In this document: in pieces, positions 51,559 to 60,806 of the stretch
How the letters are laid out: every line of letters starts with the position of its first letter
Numbering within the stretch: the first letter of the stretch is position 1
DNA from: Arthrobacter sp. ov407
Lineage (GTDB): Bacteria > Actinomycetota > Actinomycetes > Actinomycetales > Micrococcaceae
Length of the DNA: 64,000 nucleotides
NCBI RefSeq assembly: GCF_900102895.1
Contig: NZ_FNGD01000006.1
Location: forward strand, 183,970-247,969
Reading direction: 5' to 3'
Notes under the pieces: model-generated
Seen by the model: the letters and a program-made list of their open reading frames with translations, nothing else
Databases searched by the model: none
What the model was told of the DNA's origin: nothing
Program-made: the position numbers and the translations under genes

Positions 51559-52476
51559 TTACCGCCCGAACAGGGCCCCGGTGAGCTGGTGAGTCAGGTC
51601 GTGGATGAGGTCCAGGCGGTCCGCGCTGTCGGCGTCGTCCGGGCCCCACGTGTAGATGACCACCGCGTAGGAGCGGTCGCCGGCGCTGAGCAGCGCGGCG
51701 TCGTGCACGTAGCCCTGCACCACGCCGTACTTGTGGTGGACCGTGATGCCGGGGGCGAGCGCCGCCGGGATGAGGGCCTCGTCATTGGTGTGCTGCATGT
51801 AGCCCAGCAGCTCCGCGGTGTGACCGGGGTTGAGCAGCTTGCCCGTGGCGAGTTGCGTCAGGAGCCGCGCCATGTCCGGCGGCGCGATGAGGTTTTTCTC
51901 GGGGTCGTACGTGATGCCGAGCGTGGCGGCGTAGGCGGTGAGGTTGGGGTAGCCGATGTCCTGCATCAGCAGGAGCCACGCGTCGTTGTTGCTGGCGTTG
52001 ATCATGGCCTTGAGCTGGAACGCGGCGTTGAACGCGCCCAGGGGAGTGTCGAGCGACTTATCGCCGATTTCCACGAGGTGGTAGTACGCGGCGGCGGTCA
52101 GGACCTTCGCGGTACTCGCCGCCGTGTACGGTTTCACGTCGCCGTAGCTCTGCAGCTGACCGTCGCGGGTGTCCATCACGGCGACGCCGATCCTGTGGCC
52201 GGGGTGTTCGCCGATGATCCCCTGGATCTCGGCGGGGAGGTCGACGGCGGCGGGCGGCGGGGCCGCCGGGGCAGACTCGCGCTGCGCCTGCTGGTGCGCG
52301 ACGGTCAGGAAGCTATTGGTCAGGAAGTCGCTGGTCCGGCCACCGCCCGCTGACGGGACGGTGCGGATGGCGCCGAGGACCACGACGGCGGCCAGCACCA
52401 GCGCGGCGGCGGCCCAGACCAAGGCCAGGTTCCTGCGGTGGGTGGGAGCGGCCGGCCGGGGGCCCGGATTCGTCAT
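51559..52476 (-). CDS. membrane-anchored SxxK serine hydrolase (paralogue)
   Basis: A 305-residue protein with one N-terminal helix (LALVWAAAALVLAAVVVLGA), a linker, and a class A beta-lactamase-like domain. Motifs are SxxK in YTAASTAKVLTAAAYYHLVE, SNN in INASNNDAWLLLM and HKYG in VHHKYGVVQG. It lines up along its length with the 22924-23913 product, including the unusual HKYG third motif and the C-terminal HDLTHQLTGALF. Probably a cell-wall peptidase or transpeptidase-like enzyme; true beta-lactamase activity is unproven. Note SNN here versus SDN in the paralogue. Confidence 0.85.
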   Translation of the reverse strand: MTNPGPRPAAPTHRRNLALVWAAAALVLAAVVVLGAIRTVPSAGGGRTSDFLTNSFLTVAHQQAQRESAPAAPPPAAVDLPAEIQGIIGEHPGHRIGVAVMDTRDGQLQSYGDVKPYTAASTAKVLTAAAYYHLVEIGDKSLDTPLGAFNAAFQLKAMINASNNDAWLLLMQDIGYPNLTAYAATLGITYDPEKNLIAPPDMARLLTQLATGKLLNPGHTAELLGYMQHTNDEALIPAALAPGITVHHKYGVVQGYVHDAALLSAGDRSYAVVIYTWGPDDADSADRLDLIHDLTHQLTGALFGR

Positions 52477-52611
52477 ATACGTGGGCCTTCCGGACTCGAC
52501 TGGGTGGTGCCTCCGACGTTAGGCCGGGCCACGGGCAAAATCCACGGAGCGCGCGGGGCGCGCCCAAAGTCGGGCAATAATCCCGCATGCTGGTCAACTA
52601 CGCTGGCACTC

Positions 52612-53532
52612 ATGAGCCGGAAAATTACCGTCAGCCTGCCGGACGCCTCGTTGCGAAAATACGTTCAGCCGCACCCGGACGTCACCATCCTGGAGTGGGA
52701 CCTGGCCGGTGCGCCGCCCCTGCCGCGGATCGACATCGTGGTGCCGCCCTACATGGGTGGCCCGCAGGTCCTGCAGGGCCTGGCACAGGTGGACACAGCC
52801 CTGGTGCAGAGCCAGTCGATCGGATACGACGGCGTGGCAGAGTTCCTGCCTTCCGGAATGGTCTTCGCCAACGCGTCCGGCGTGCACGAGACCTCCACCG
52901 CGGAGCTGGCACTCGCCCTGATCCTGGCCAGCCAGCGCGAATTGCCCCGTCTGATCCAGAACCAGCAGGAGGGCCGCTGGGATCCCAGGCCCACCGCCAG
53001 CCTGGCCGATCGCCGCGTCCTGATTGTTGGCTACGGCGGGGTGGGCAAGGCGATCGAGGACCGGCTCCAGCCGTTCGAGATCAGCGTGACCCGGGTGGCC
53101 AGCAGGGAACGCACGGATGAGCGCGGCCGTATCCACGGCATTGCGGAACTCCCTGCGCTGCTGCCCGGGCACGACATTGTGGTGGTGGGAGTTCCGCTCA
53201 GCGACTCCACCCGGCACCTGATTGATGACGCCTTCCTCGCGGCAATGCCCGACGGCGCTCTGCTGGTGAACGTGTCCCGCGGCCCGGTAGCGGACACCGA
53301 CGCCCTGGTCCGGCACACTGGCTCCGGACGCATCCGCGCCGCGCTTGACGTCACCGATCCCGAGCCCCTGCCGCAGGATCACCCGCTGTGGCGGACCCGG
53401 GGCGTCATCATCAGCCCGCATGTGGGCGGGGCGAGCTCGGCGATGCGCCCCCGGATGGGCCGCCTGCTGCAGCGGCAGATCGAGCTCATGTTGGCAGGCG
53501 AGCCGCCGGCCAACGTGGTGCTGAACGGCTGA
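52612..53532 (+). CDS. D-2-hydroxyacid dehydrogenase family protein
   Basis: A 306-residue NAD(P)-dependent dehydrogenase of the phosphoglycerate-dehydrogenase/formate-dehydrogenase group. The dinucleotide loop is VLIVGYGGVGKAIEDRL; the catalytic Arg is in LVNVSRGPVADTDAL, the Glu in DVTDPEPLPQDHPLW and the His in IISPHVGGASS. Substrate is a 2-hydroxyacid/2-oxoacid pair that cannot be named; glyoxylate or hydroxypyruvate reductase is possible given the nearby glyoxylate genes. ATG 52612 is chosen; the frame to 52438 overlaps the divergent hydrolase. Confidence 0.9.
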   Translation: MSRKITVSLPDASLRKYVQPHPDVTILEWDLAGAPPLPRIDIVVPPYMGGPQVLQGLAQVDTALVQSQSIGYDGVAEFLPSGMVFANASGVHETSTAELALALILASQRELPRLIQNQQEGRWDPRPTASLADRRVLIVGYGGVGKAIEDRLQPFEISVTRVASRERTDERGRIHGIAELPALLPGHDIVVVGVPLSDSTRHLIDDAFLAAMPDGALLVNVSRGPVADTDALVRHTGSGRIRAALDVTDPEPLPQDHPLWRTRGVIISPHVGGASSAMRPRMGRLLQRQIELMLAGEPPANVVLNG

Positions 53533-53582
53533 GGCTGAACGGCCGGGAAGTTGAACGGCCGGCCGGTTGGCAGCGCGGCCGG

Positions 53583-53963
53583 CTACGAGGGCGCGGGTGA
53601 GTCGCCCGTCCCGGCGGTGTCCACCACGCAGAACCTGTTGCCTTCCGGATCGGCGAGGATCACGTAGTCGGCGTCGGCCGGCTGTTTGCTCCATTCCACC
53701 CGAGTGGCGCCCAGGGCCAGGAGCCGCTGCACCTCGGCGTCCTGCTGGTCTGTGTACAGGTCCAGATGTAGGCGCGGGGGGATCTGGACGGCCGCGGGGA
53801 CGCGGTCCAGGGAGATGCACGTACCTTTACCGCCCGGCGGCTGCAGGATGACAAAGTCGCCGTCGGGCGCGTACCGCGGCTCGTAGCCCAGGGCGGCCTG
53901 CCAGAAACTCATCTGGCGTTCGAGGTTGTCCACCCGGATCACGATCGAGCCAATGCTCAGCAT
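53583..53963 (-). CDS. VOC (glyoxalase-like) protein
   Basis: A 126-residue single VOC domain: IGSIVIRVDNLERQMSFWQA at the start, PRLHLDLYTDQQDAEVQRLL in the middle, and YVILADPEGNRFCVVD at the end. Two beta-alpha-beta-beta-beta units are implied. It matches the common actinobacterial glyoxalase-like/DUF-type group of unknown substrate. ATG 53963 is preferred since the longer frame to 54017 adds no family sequence. It is convergent with the dehydrogenase gene. Confidence 0.87.
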   Translation of the reverse strand: MLSIGSIVIRVDNLERQMSFWQAALGYEPRYAPDGDFVILQPPGGKGTCISLDRVPAAVQIPPRLHLDLYTDQQDAEVQRLLALGATRVEWSKQPADADYVILADPEGNRFCVVDTAGTGDSPAPS

Positions 53964-54027
53964 CCGCCTCAAGCTACACCTCGGTGAACTCTCCGGCAAG
54001 CAAGCTCTGCCCGGCAAGCAAGACTCG

Positions 54028-55209
54028 CTAGTCGCTGTTTACGACCGCCAGGTCGGGGGCCGGGCGGTCGCGAACGCCCAGCTTCGTGAGCGCGAGCGGG
54101 CCAAGGACGGTTCCGCTGAGGATGATGCCCGCGAAGATCAAGCACGACAGCTGCCACGATCCGCCGTCGTACAGCAGACCCGCCAGCAACGACCCCGCTG
54201 CTGCACCGAGCATCTCGGAGTTGGTCAGCAGGCTCAGGCCGCGGCCAACCCGGTGCCCGTTCACCTCGGCCACGACCGCCCGTTGGATCGGCAGCAAGAT
54301 TGCCCAAGAGGCACTCGTCAGCACCCACAGCGAGGCGATCACGAGCGGACTGGGCGAGAACGCGAGACCGGTCGCCGTCAGTGCCGACGCGACGGACGCG
54401 ATGATGTATCCCGTGCGCCGGCCCCGCCGTTCGACGAACCGGTGCAGCACGCGGGGCAGAGTCGTGAGCGCGATGCCTCCGGGCAGGTAGATGAGTGCAA
54501 TCTGGTAGACCTCGAGCTCGAGCGCCTTCTGCAGGTGCAGCAGCAGAAGCAGCGACACGCCCGCCTCGGCGACTGCGGTCACCATTGCGATCAGCAGCAG
54601 CGGGGCGAGGCGCTTTCCATCGCCACGGATCCCACCCGGCGGCTGCTCCTGCGGTGGCTCCAGGAATCTTGGCACCCGGAACAGCAGGACCGCCGCGGCG
54701 ATGCAGGCAACGGCGAGGGTCCCGAAGACCCCGCTGAAGCCGATCAGCGGCAGGAGCACCATCGCTGGAATCCAGAAGAACCACGATCCGAGTGCTTCGG
54801 ACGACAACAGCCCGGCCAAGGAGCCGGAGTCGCGATCAAGGGACTCGGCCGCGATCGCCCGGACCGCGATCCAAAAGAATGCGCCGCCCACGCCGCTCAC
54901 GACCGCAGCGGCGAAGGCAAGGGGGAGCGACGTCGCGAGGGCGTAGCCGATGCAGCTGACCGCGTAAAGCGCGGCTCCGGCCGCAGCCACGTTCGTTCGC
55001 ACCCGAGTGTCGACCAGCCAGCCGGAAATCGGACGTGCGATCACCGAGACGACGAGCTCGACGGCGACGAGGGCGCCGATCGCGCTTGGTGCGATACCCA
55101 GCTCGGTGCCGCCCCAGAGCGGGATAAGGAAGTCCAGCAATTCCGCCGACCCTCCGATCAGCGTCGCGGCAGTGCCAGCTGCTTGCCTTCGATCCGGCTG
55201 AGTCCCCAT
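54028..55209 (-). CDS. MFS transporter
   Basis: A 393-residue major facilitator with about 12 hydrophobic segments, for example AIGALVAVELVVSVIARPIS, the inter-helix WLVDTRVRTNVAAAGAALYA, and SLLTNSEMLGAAAGSLLAGL in the second half. A central cytoplasmic loop (RVPRFLEPPQEQPPGGIRGD) divides the two halves. The substrate is unknown; efflux is likely from the short polar termini. It lies 64 bases upstream of the VOC gene and is divergent from the ABC pair. Confidence 0.87.
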   Translation of the reverse strand: MGTQPDRRQAAGTAATLIGGSAELLDFLIPLWGGTELGIAPSAIGALVAVELVVSVIARPISGWLVDTRVRTNVAAAGAALYAVSCIGYALATSLPLAFAAAVVSGVGGAFFWIAVRAIAAESLDRDSGSLAGLLSSEALGSWFFWIPAMVLLPLIGFSGVFGTLAVACIAAAVLLFRVPRFLEPPQEQPPGGIRGDGKRLAPLLLIAMVTAVAEAGVSLLLLLHLQKALELEVYQIALIYLPGGIALTTLPRVLHRFVERRGRRTGYIIASVASALTATGLAFSPSPLVIASLWVLTSASWAILLPIQRAVVAEVNGHRVGRGLSLLTNSEMLGAAAGSLLAGLLYDGGSWQLSCLIFAGIILSGTVLGPLALTKLGVRDRPAPDLAVVNSD

Positions 55210-55370
55210 GCCCGGATCCTATGTGAAGATTGGCGAATCACCCGCGCGTTTCCATCCGTCGGGCACGTCGCAACGGCGAATGGAATAACTGAGAGGAACC
55301 CAGCCAGCTCCCGGCCGCCGGACGTAGACTGACCTTCATTAGTGCCCGTGACGCGTGAAGTGGAGACCGG

Positions 55371-57113
55371 ATGCTCTGGAAACTGCTCGTCGAATACCTG
55401 CGGCCGCAGCGGAGGCTGCTGCTCGCCGTCGTCGTCTTCCAGCTGGCGGCGTCCATCGCCTCGCTCTATCTGCCCACCCTGAATGCCGACATCATCGACC
55501 AGGGCGTCGCGCGCGGGGACACCGACTACATCCTGCACATCGGCGGGCTGATGCTCATGGTCACCCTGCTGCAGGTCGCCTGCACCATCGCCGCCGTCTA
55601 TTTCGGCGCGAAGGCCGCGATGGCGCTGGGCCGGGACGTCCGCGGGGCCATATTCACCCGCGTGGCCGAGTTTTCCGAGCAGGAAGTCACCCGGTTTGGC
55701 CCGCCCAGCCTGATCACCCGCTCCACCAACGATGTCCAGCAGGTCCAGCAGCTGGTCCTGATGTCCGCCACGCTCATGGTCACGGCGCCCATGCTCTGCA
55801 TCGGCGGGGTGATCATGGCCATGCGGCAGGATCTGCAGCTGTCCTGGCTGATCGCGGTCAGCGTGCCTGTGCTGCTGGCCGCGGTGGGCTCGATCATTAT
55901 CCGGATGGTGCCGCTGTTCCGGCTAATGCAGGCCCGGATCGACACCGTCAACCGGGTGCTGCGCGAACAGCTCACCGGCATCCGCGTGGTGCGGGCCTTC
56001 GTCCGGGAGGACGTGGAGACCGCACGTTTTGCCCACGCCAACGAGGACGTCACGGACACCGCGCTGCGCGCCGGCCGGCTCATGGCGCTCGCGTTTCCCA
56101 CCGTGATGCTGGTGCTCAACGTCTCCAGCGCGGCCGTGATCTGGTTCGGCGCGTTCCGGATCGAGGACGGGTCCATGCAGGTGGGCACCATGATCGCGTT
56201 CCTGAGCTACCTCATGCAGATCCTGATGTCCGTCATGATGGCCACGTTCATGGCGATCATGATCCCGCGCGCTGCGGTCTCGGGGGACCGGATCGGCGAG
56301 GTGCTCGGGACCGAATCCAGCGTCCGGCCGCCGCTGCGTCCGGTTTCGCGCGCGGCCGGCCGGGCAGCCCGTGGCGAGCTGGAGATGCGCGACGTCGGGT
56401 TCGCCTACCCGGGTGCCGAGCAGCCGGTGCTCTCGGACGTGAGCTTCACCGCCCGCGCGGGGCAGACGACGGCGATCATCGGCAGCACCGGCTCCGGCAA
56501 GACCACCTTGGTGAACCTGATGCCGCGGCTCTTCGACGCGACCTCCGGGGCCGTCCGGATTGACGGCGTGGACGTCCGGGAGCTCCACCCGGACCTGCTG
56601 TGGGGGCACATCGGCCTGGTCCCGCAAAAGCCCTACCTGTTCTCCGGCACGGTGCGCAGCAACCTGCTCTACGGCAAGCCCGACGCCACCGAGGACGAGC
56701 TCTGGCGGGCCCTGAGGATTGCCCAGGCGCAGGACTTTGTGGAGGAGCTGGAAGGCGGACTGGATGCACCGATTTCGCAGGGCGGCACCAACGTCTCCGG
56801 CGGCCAGCGGCAACGGCTGGCGATCGCCCGGGCGCTCGTGAAACAGCCCGAGCTGTATATCTTTGACGACTCCTTCTCCTCGCTGGACACCGCCACGGAC
56901 GCCCGCCTGCGGCAGGCACTCAAGCAGCACACCGCCGGGGCCACCATGGTGATCATTGCCCAGCGGGTCTCCAGTATTGTGGACGCGGACCGGATCCTGG
57001 TGCTCGAGCGCGGCAGGATCGTCGCCCACGGCACGCACGAGGAACTGCTGGCGACGTCGGAGACGTACCAGGAGATTGTGAACTCCCAGCTCGCAGCGGA
57101 GGAGGCAGCATGA
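55371..57113 (+). CDS. heterodimeric ABC exporter, subunit with degenerate catalytic site
   Basis: A 580-residue half-transporter: six helices (about 15-310) then an ATPase domain. Walker A is IIGSTGSGKTT, signature NVSGGQRQRLAIARAL, and Walker B LYIFDDSFSSLD, where the usual catalytic Glu after the Asp is replaced by Asp. Such a change marks the degenerate half of asymmetric exporters such as TM287/288 or BmrCD. Its stop overlaps the next start by ATGA, so the two subunits are made together. Drug, lipid or peptide export is likely; substrate unknown. Confidence 0.92.
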   Translation: MLWKLLVEYLRPQRRLLLAVVVFQLAASIASLYLPTLNADIIDQGVARGDTDYILHIGGLMLMVTLLQVACTIAAVYFGAKAAMALGRDVRGAIFTRVAEFSEQEVTRFGPPSLITRSTNDVQQVQQLVLMSATLMVTAPMLCIGGVIMAMRQDLQLSWLIAVSVPVLLAAVGSIIIRMVPLFRLMQARIDTVNRVLREQLTGIRVVRAFVREDVETARFAHANEDVTDTALRAGRLMALAFPTVMLVLNVSSAAVIWFGAFRIEDGSMQVGTMIAFLSYLMQILMSVMMATFMAIMIPRAAVSGDRIGEVLGTESSVRPPLRPVSRAAGRAARGELEMRDVGFAYPGAEQPVLSDVSFTARAGQTTAIIGSTGSGKTTLVNLMPRLFDATSGAVRIDGVDVRELHPDLLWGHIGLVPQKPYLFSGTVRSNLLYGKPDATEDELWRALRIAQAQDFVEELEGGLDAPISQGGTNVSGGQRQRLAIARALVKQPELYIFDDSFSSLDTATDARLRQALKQHTAGATMVIIAQRVSSIVDADRILVLERGRIVAHGTHEELLATSETYQEIVNSQLAAEEAA

Positions 57114-59149
57114 GCCGCACCGACAAGGCGCCGCCGCCGGCCCCCGCCGCCGGGGCACCCTCCGCAACCGCTCCTGCCGCCGCGCCCGTGGCGCAGGCGC
57201 CGCTGCGGATTCCGCGTCCCGCGGGCGGGCCCGGCCGCGGCGGACCGTTTGCCGGGATGAACATCCCGGCGGAGAAGCCCATGAACTTCGGCCCGTCCGC
57301 ACGGCGGCTGCTGGGGGAGCTGCGGCCCGAACGGCTGTGGCTGGTGCTGGTGCTGATGCTCGCCGTCGTGAGCGTGACGTTCTCGGTGATCGGGCCCCGG
57401 CTCCTGGGCGAGGGCACCAACCTGATCTTCGCCGGCGTCGTGTCCAAGCAGCTGCCCGCCGGTGAGACCCAGGCCCAGGTGATCGCCCAGCTGCGCGCCG
57501 CCGGGCAGACCCAGCAGGCGGACATGCTCAGCGCCATGACGCTCACACCCGGCACCGGGATCGACTTCACCGCGCTGGCCACCGTGCTGCTGTGGGCGGT
57601 TGCCCTGTACGTGCTGGCCTCGGTGTTCGGCTGGATGCAGGCCTATATCCTCAACGGCGTCGTGCAGCGCACGGTCTTCCGGCTGCGCGAACGGATCGAG
57701 GCGAAGATCAACAGGCTGCCGCTGCGCTACTTCGACTCCGTGCAGCGCGGCGAGCTACTCAGCCGGGTGACCAACGACGTCGACAACATCTCCACGAGCC
57801 TGCAGCAGTCCATCAGCCAGGCCGTGACCTCGCTGCTGACCGTGGTGGGGGTGCTGGTGATGATGCTCCTGCTCTCGCCCACGCTGGCGCTGATTGCCCT
57901 CGTGACCATTCCGCTGACCCTGGTGACGACGGCGATGATCGCCAAGCGCTCCCAGAAGCTGTTCGTCGCGCAGTGGAAGCACACCGGCGAGCTGAACGGG
58001 CAGATCGAGGAGACGTACACCGGGCACGCGCTCGTGAAGGTGTTCGGCCGGCAGCGCGAGGTGGAGGAGCGGTTCCGGCAGAAGAACGTGGAGCTGTACC
58101 AGGCCAGCTTCGGCGCGCAGTTCATTTCCGGGCTGATCATGCCGGCCATGACGTTCATCGGGAATCTGGTCTATGTGGGGATCGCCGTGGTGGGCGGGCT
58201 GCAGGTGGCCTCCGGGGCGATGCAGCTGGGTGACGTGCAGGCGTTCATCCAGTATTCCCGGCAGTTCACCCAGCCGCTGGCGCAGCTGGGCTCCATGGCC
58301 AACCTGCTGCAGTCCGGCGTGGCCTCGGCCGAGCGGGTATTTGAGCTCCTGGACACCGAGGAACAGGGCCCGGATCCGGTCCCGGCTGTCGCGCCTAACG
58401 GGGGCCGGGGGCGGCTCGTGTTCGAGGACGTTTCCTTCTCCTACTCCCCGGACAAGCCGCTGATCACGGACCTGAGCCTCGTGGCCGAGCCGGGCCAGAC
58501 CGTCGCCATTGTGGGGCACACCGGCGCGGGCAAGACCACCCTGGTGAACCTGATGATGCGCTTCTACGAACTCGACGCCGGGCGGATCACGCTCGACGGC
58601 GTGGACGTCACCGCGATGACCCGCAACGAGCTGCGCTCGCGGATGGGCATGGTGCTGCAGGACACGTGGCTGTTCGGCGGCACCATCCGGGACAACATCG
58701 CCTACGGCCGCCCCTCGGCCACGGAGGACGAGATCCTGGAGGCCGCACGGGCTACGTACGTTGACCGGTTTGTCCGGTCCCTGCCGGAGGGCTACGACAC
58801 CGTGCTCGAGGACGAGGGCGGCAATGTGTCGGCGGGCGAGAAGCAGCTGCTGACTATCGCCCGGGCGTTCCTGGCCCGGCCGTCGGTGCTGATCCTGGAC
58901 GAGGCGACGAGTTCGGTGGACACCCGTACCGAGGTGCTGGTGCAGAAGGCGATGAGCGCCCTGCGGTCCGACCGGACGAGCTTCGTGATCGCGCACCGCC
59001 TGTCCACCATCCGCGACGCCGACCTCATCCTGGTGATGGAATCCGGGCAGATCGTGGAGCAGGGCACGCATGCCCAGCTGCTGGCCGCCGGCGGGGCTTA
59101 CGCGGCGCTGTACGCGGCGCAGTTCGCGGCCCCGGTGGCGGAGGTTTAG
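57110..59149 (+). CDS. heterodimeric ABC exporter, canonical subunit
   Basis: A 679-residue half-transporter with a Pro/Ala-rich N-terminal extension of about 60 residues, six helices, and an ATPase domain. Walker A is IVGHTGAGKTT, the signature is the variant NVSAGEKQLLTIARAF, and Walker B VLILDEATSSVDT keeps the catalytic Glu; the switch is SFVIAHRLST. Between helices 1 and 2 an unusually long loop (GTNLIFAGVVSKQLPAGETQ...) is present, as in TM288-type subunits. With the preceding gene it forms an asymmetric exporter; ATGA coupling supports this. Confidence 0.93.
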   Translation: MSRTDKAPPPAPAAGAPSATAPAAAPVAQAPLRIPRPAGGPGRGGPFAGMNIPAEKPMNFGPSARRLLGELRPERLWLVLVLMLAVVSVTFSVIGPRLLGEGTNLIFAGVVSKQLPAGETQAQVIAQLRAAGQTQQADMLSAMTLTPGTGIDFTALATVLLWAVALYVLASVFGWMQAYILNGVVQRTVFRLRERIEAKINRLPLRYFDSVQRGELLSRVTNDVDNISTSLQQSISQAVTSLLTVVGVLVMMLLLSPTLALIALVTIPLTLVTTAMIAKRSQKLFVAQWKHTGELNGQIEETYTGHALVKVFGRQREVEERFRQKNVELYQASFGAQFISGLIMPAMTFIGNLVYVGIAVVGGLQVASGAMQLGDVQAFIQYSRQFTQPLAQLGSMANLLQSGVASAERVFELLDTEEQGPDPVPAVAPNGGRGRLVFEDVSFSYSPDKPLITDLSLVAEPGQTVAIVGHTGAGKTTLVNLMMRFYELDAGRITLDGVDVTAMTRNELRSRMGMVLQDTWLFGGTIRDNIAYGRPSATEDEILEAARATYVDRFVRSLPEGYDTVLEDEGGNVSAGEKQLLTIARAFLARPSVLILDEATSSVDTRTEVLVQKAMSALRSDRTSFVIAHRLSTIRDADLILVMESGQIVEQGTHAQLLAAGGAYAALYAAQFAAPVAEV

Positions 59150-59192
59150 ACGTTGGGCGACGGCGGGGGGGGCCGCCTCGACCGAGGCAACG

Positions 59193-59210
59193 GACGGCGT
59201 GTCGGCCGTC
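59193..59210. terminator. weak hairpin after the ABC genes
   Basis: GACGGC (59193-59198) and GCCGTC (59205-59210) form a short stem with a six-base loop, followed by TTGTGT. It lies 44 bases past the ABC stop and between convergent genes, so a modest terminator is plausible. Confidence 0.35.
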
Positions 59211-59315
59211 TTGTGTCTGCCATTCGATGACCGCTTATGCCCTTCAGGCTGATTGCGGCGCGCCGGGCAGTGCGTCTGGAAAGCCGAACGCCTACAACTG
59301 CACCGACTTAGCGGA

Positions 59316-60236
59316 TCACAGGCGATCGAGGGCGTGGTGCTCAGGGAAACCCATGTGTTTCAGCAAATCCTTGTGTTGAGAGAGCAACTGCAGGCAGCGT
59401 TCTTCAAAGTCCGATTTTGAACCGGCACGCCGGGTCAAGTAGCTCAGCAACACCAAGGTCTGAAAAATCCTGTAGGTGTCAGTTTCCCCGACACGAATGG
59501 AAATCTCATGCGTCGGACTCTTCATCGTGGCCAGCTTCTCAACTACTTGGCGATTCCAGAGTCGGCCGTGATGGGCGCAGATATTGCGTGTGTAGCTCAG
59601 ATGCCGAACAGCTGTGTTGAAGTAGTCCTGCGGGAGGCCGAAGGTGCCGGCGATCTGCTTGACATACGATTGCTCCTTGAGATTGGACATCATTTTCGAG
59701 AGAAGTCCAAAGCTCGCGCACTCAACGACGACCCAAATAGGTGGCTCCATGGCGCTGTATTTGTCGTTGTGATGCTTCATGAAGGGCTCTTTGGACCGTT
59801 GGCGTTCCTCATCCAACCGCTGCATGCAATCCTGGTAATCGCCGAACCGTCTGAAGTGGCGCTCCAATGCGTAGCCCGTAGGCGAGAGCTTCTCAGCCAG
59901 CTTATAGGCTAGAGCAGCTCGAAACTCGACTTCGAACTCTGCTATGGCAGTGCCGACGAGTAGGCGTAAGTGCTGGTCAAACTCGTAGATGCGGCGCACC
60001 TGTATCAAAGATGTTCCTGCCTTGAAGCTGTTGTCGCCAGCAGCAGGGTCCACCTGAAATGGGCGGAGGTACCCGGAGAGACGGAAATAGTTTGTCCTGT
60101 GTAGAAAGGCAGCCGCCTGCGTGCGATCGTCGATCTCTAGGCCGCGAGCCAGCAGCGTGTCGCACTGCTCCTCTAATGTGAGGAACGGCTTGGACGACGG
60201 TGGAGAGGGTGGCGACGGAGGCGGACCTGGCTTCAT
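59316..60236 (-). CDS. Abi_2 family abortive-infection protein
   Basis: A 306-residue protein of the AbiD/AbiF (Abi_2) family. The N-terminal FLTLEEQCDTLLARGLEI and FLHRTNYFRLSGYLRPF, the middle FDQHLRLLVGTAIAEFEVEF, and the late VRHLSYTRNICAHHGRLWNR, whose RNxxAHH motif is HEPN-like, are all typical. Family members cause growth arrest on phage infection, probably through RNA cleavage. ATG 60236 (MKPGPPPSPP) is tentative because the ribosome site is weak. Base composition is more AT-rich than the genes to its left, indicating acquired DNA. It lies beside the SIR2-HerA pair. Confidence 0.85.
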   Translation of the reverse strand: MKPGPPPSPPSPPSSKPFLTLEEQCDTLLARGLEIDDRTQAAAFLHRTNYFRLSGYLRPFQVDPAAGDNSFKAGTSLIQVRRIYEFDQHLRLLVGTAIAEFEVEFRAALAYKLAEKLSPTGYALERHFRRFGDYQDCMQRLDEERQRSKEPFMKHHNDKYSAMEPPIWVVVECASFGLLSKMMSNLKEQSYVKQIAGTFGLPQDYFNTAVRHLSYTRNICAHHGRLWNRQVVEKLATMKSPTHEISIRVGETDTYRIFQTLVLLSYLTRRAGSKSDFEERCLQLLSQHKDLLKHMGFPEHHALDRL

Positions 60237-60806
60237 AGGGAGAAGCCTATGTGGACCCAGGTTAAAGAAAAAACCCGCCGATGTTGAGGATCTTCGAATG
60301 CCAATTGACCAGTTCGTTGTGGTCGACTTGTGATTCCGGAGACTAGCCCTGGCGGGGATTTGTTCCCCAAATCTACGCATGTTTCCGCGAGGGAGCAAAT
60401 GCGGTCTCCTCGCATTTGGTGCACATCGCGGCAAGGTCTTGTCATTGTTCACACTGCCATCGGTGAACGCCGGGCAGATTGTGGGGCAGGGACGCATGCG
60501 GAGCCACTGGCTGCGGCGGAGTGTGATCGGCGCTGCATGCAGCGAAGTTCGCGGCTCCGCTGGCAGGGATTTAACGTTAAACTTCTCGACTGCGAGATGG
60601 GACCCGCAAGTGGACGATCCATGGTGAGATAGGACGGTAGCCTCACCGTGAACGTTTACATATGCCCTGTGATCGTCGTCCGCCCACGCGGGACTGGCTG
60701 GCTGGCCGCCTGACCTGCTGGCGGATAGCGAGCCTGGTCAGATCCTATCGACTGACTTGCTGGCCGTTTCTGAGGCCGCCGTGCGTCTGATGCGCAATAG
60801 GCAAGG
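60237..60806. other. intergenic region rich in palindromes
   Basis: A 570-base gap between two minus-strand defence genes. It holds CAAATGCG/CGCATTTG arms at 60396-60418, nested inverted repeats at 60498-60560, and TTTAACGTTAAA at 60570-60581. Short frames on both strands have no ribosome site or family likeness and are not called. It may contain the Abi promoter. Confidence 0.5.
60498..60560. repeat. nested inverted repeat in the defence island
   Basis: Outer arms GCGGAGCC (60498-60505) and GGCTCCGC (60553-60560) are perfect. Between them lies the perfect palindrome CGCTGCATGCAGCG (60531-60544). It could be a structured RNA, a protein-binding site or an old recombination site; nothing allows a choice. 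Confidence 0.55.

Noticed and set aside
60330-60632. 100-codon plus-strand frame in the defence-island gap
   Set aside because: No ribosome site, no recognisable segment, and the region is full of palindromes that explain the open frame poorly as a gene.
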